A DNA stretch of 64,000 nucleotides from positions 62,001 through 126,000 of the forward strand of contig JAOAEQ010000003.1 of the NCBI GenBank assembly GCA_026416715.1. The letters are read 5' to 3'. Within the stretch, counting starts at the first letter, position 1. The number at the start of each line of letters is the position of its first letter. Position numbers and translations under genes: made by a program. The notes beneath the pieces were generated by a model, which saw nothing but the letters and a program-made list of their open reading frames with translations, was not told where the DNA came from and made no database searches. Shown here piece after piece: positions 63,332-64,000 of this stretch. Source of the DNA: a bacterium. GTDB lineage: Bacteria > UBP4 > UBA4092 > JAOAEQ01.

Positions 63332-64000
63332 TCATTTGGATTCAAGGACTGCCTTAATTCGTTTAACCGCAGTTTCTTTTCCCATAGCAAATAGCAACTC
63401 ATAGATACCCGGACCAACAGTTTTCCCAGTTAATGCAACTCGGGCGGGATGAACGAGTTGACCGAGTTTAACCCCTTTTTCGGTTGTGATTTTAATGAAT
63501 AACTTTTCAATATTTTCTATCGTATACGGTTCCAATTTATCCAATTCCGTTTCTAACATTAAAAGAAGAATTCGAGATTCTGCTGGTGAAAGATGTTTTT
63601 TCGCTGCTTCCGGCTCAATTGTAATCTTATCAGCTAAATAGTAATCGAAATTTGTGGCGATATCTTTAACTGTTTTTGCCCGTTGTCGTTCGAGTTCGAT
63701 AACTGAATGTAACCAGGTTTTATTGATCTTCTCAATATCATACCCTTTCTCTTTTAGTAATGGGATGAGTAACTCTTCTAATCGGGAGAGGGGAACCCGT
63801 TTAAGATAGATACTATTCATCCACGAAAGTTTATTATGGTCAAATATTGCTGGGTTCTTCGATACTTTATCAAGAGAAAACTTTTCAATTAACTCCTCTT
63901 TCGAGAAAAATTCGGTTTTATCATCATATGCCCAACCGAGTAATGCGAGATAATTCATCAATGCTTCCGGCAGGTATCCAAGCTCGCGGAATTCTAGAAC
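63332..64000 (-). CDS. gltX: Glutamyl-tRNA synthetase, C-terminal part (5' end outside the window)
   Basis: The frame is open to the window edge (VLEFRELGYLPEALMNYLALLGW), a standard junction in GltX between the catalytic and anticodon-binding parts. The visible 222 residues cover the stem-contact region (HNKLSWMNSIYLKR) and the helical anticodon-binding domain, ending with TGKTVGPGIYELLFAMGKETAVKRI. The KMSKS motif should lie just outside. The 270-base gap between its stop and the YjbQ gene is AT-rich, with no gene seen. Confidence 0.93.
   Translation of the reverse strand, partial: VLEFRELGYLPEALMNYLALLGWAYDDKTEFFSKEELIEKFSLDKVSKNPAIFDHNKLSWMNSIYLKRVPLSRLEELLIPLLKEKGYDIEKINKTWLHSVIELERQRAKTVKDIATNFDYYLADKITIEPEAAKKHLSPAESRILLLMLETELDKLEPYTIENIEKLFIKITTEKGVKLGQLVHPARVALTGKTVGPGIYELLFAMGKETAVKRIKAVLESK

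Noticed and set aside
63181-63417. Minus-strand 78-codon frame overlapping the end of gltX
   Set aside because: Its first third is gltX in another frame and the rest has no ribosome site or recognisable domain.

Overview
This is a bacterial, AT-rich, gene-dense window with ordinary chromosomal content (aspS, gltX, scpB, proC, asd, comEC, tRNA-fMet). Starts are ATG, GTG or TTG, usually behind clear GGAGG-type ribosome sites. TGA works as a stop. Lipobox lipoproteins, an STN (secretin/TonB short N-terminal) domain protein and an O-antigen ligase/polymerase homologue suggest a diderm. Tandem DUF507 genes, YfhO, Gld-type ABC genes and many hypothetical proteins fit an environmental, probably uncultivated lineage. 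I cannot name the phylum from sequence alone. No insertion sequence, prophage or CRISPR array was seen.

Layout. 1-2284: 5' part of a copper P-type ATPase gene (minus). 2436-9622: four large polytopic membrane proteins (two GT87, one GT39-like, one YfhO). 9985-13663 (minus): aspS, a zinc-ribbon-bearing sugar-nucleotide epimerase and two DUF507 genes. 13933-15940: a secreted clan-A glycosidase and an ankyrin protein. 16129-19207: PLP-homeostasis protein, proC, asd and a YjbQ protein. 19262-22495: a HEAT-repeat gene split by a -1 frameshift, then a transglutaminase-like protein. 22864-29300: a lone receiver protein, htpX, htrA, an ankyrin lipoprotein and an NtrY-like kinase, i.e. envelope stress and signalling. 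29369-30199: a DUF2007-like protein plus a paralogue with an in-frame TGA. 30660-33120 (minus): O-antigen ligase/polymerase with TPRs, and scpB. 33229-33305: tRNA-fMet. 33352-37415 (minus): a transport block with an APC permease, a USP protein and two RCK/TrkA proteins. 38097-42268: an operon of an XRE-cupin regulator, an M20-like protein and two acetate-kinase-like proteins. 42506-42982: flavodoxin. 43049-45622 (minus): ECF sigma, anti-sigma and an STN-zinc-ribbon protein. 46342-48351: a phosphodiesterase-like lipoprotein. 48945-51353: phosphoketolase. 51489-54879: GldA/F/G-like ABC system. 54967-57372: comEC. 57445-61940: three more polytopic glycosyltransferase-type proteins. 62089-64000 (minus): ferritin-like protein, a second YjbQ protein and the 3' part of gltX.

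The strongest candidate for something undescribed is the 38-42 kb operon. It has a near-perfect sigma-70 promoter, an XRE-cupin regulator, an M20-fold protein lacking some expected metal ligands, an acetate-kinase homologue that keeps nearly all catalytic residues, and an overlapping second homologue that has lost most of them. This looks like a regulated acyl-phosphate or carboxylate-handling unit with built-in pseudoenzymes. Secondary points of interest are the ECF/anti-sigma/STN-zinc-ribbon module, the APC-USP-RCK transport block, perfect hairpins with a CGG loop (9739-9785, 48552-48578), and a heptanucleotide repeat inside the yfhO-like gene. Seven GT-C-type membrane proteins and an O-antigen ligase homologue indicate strong investment in surface glycans.
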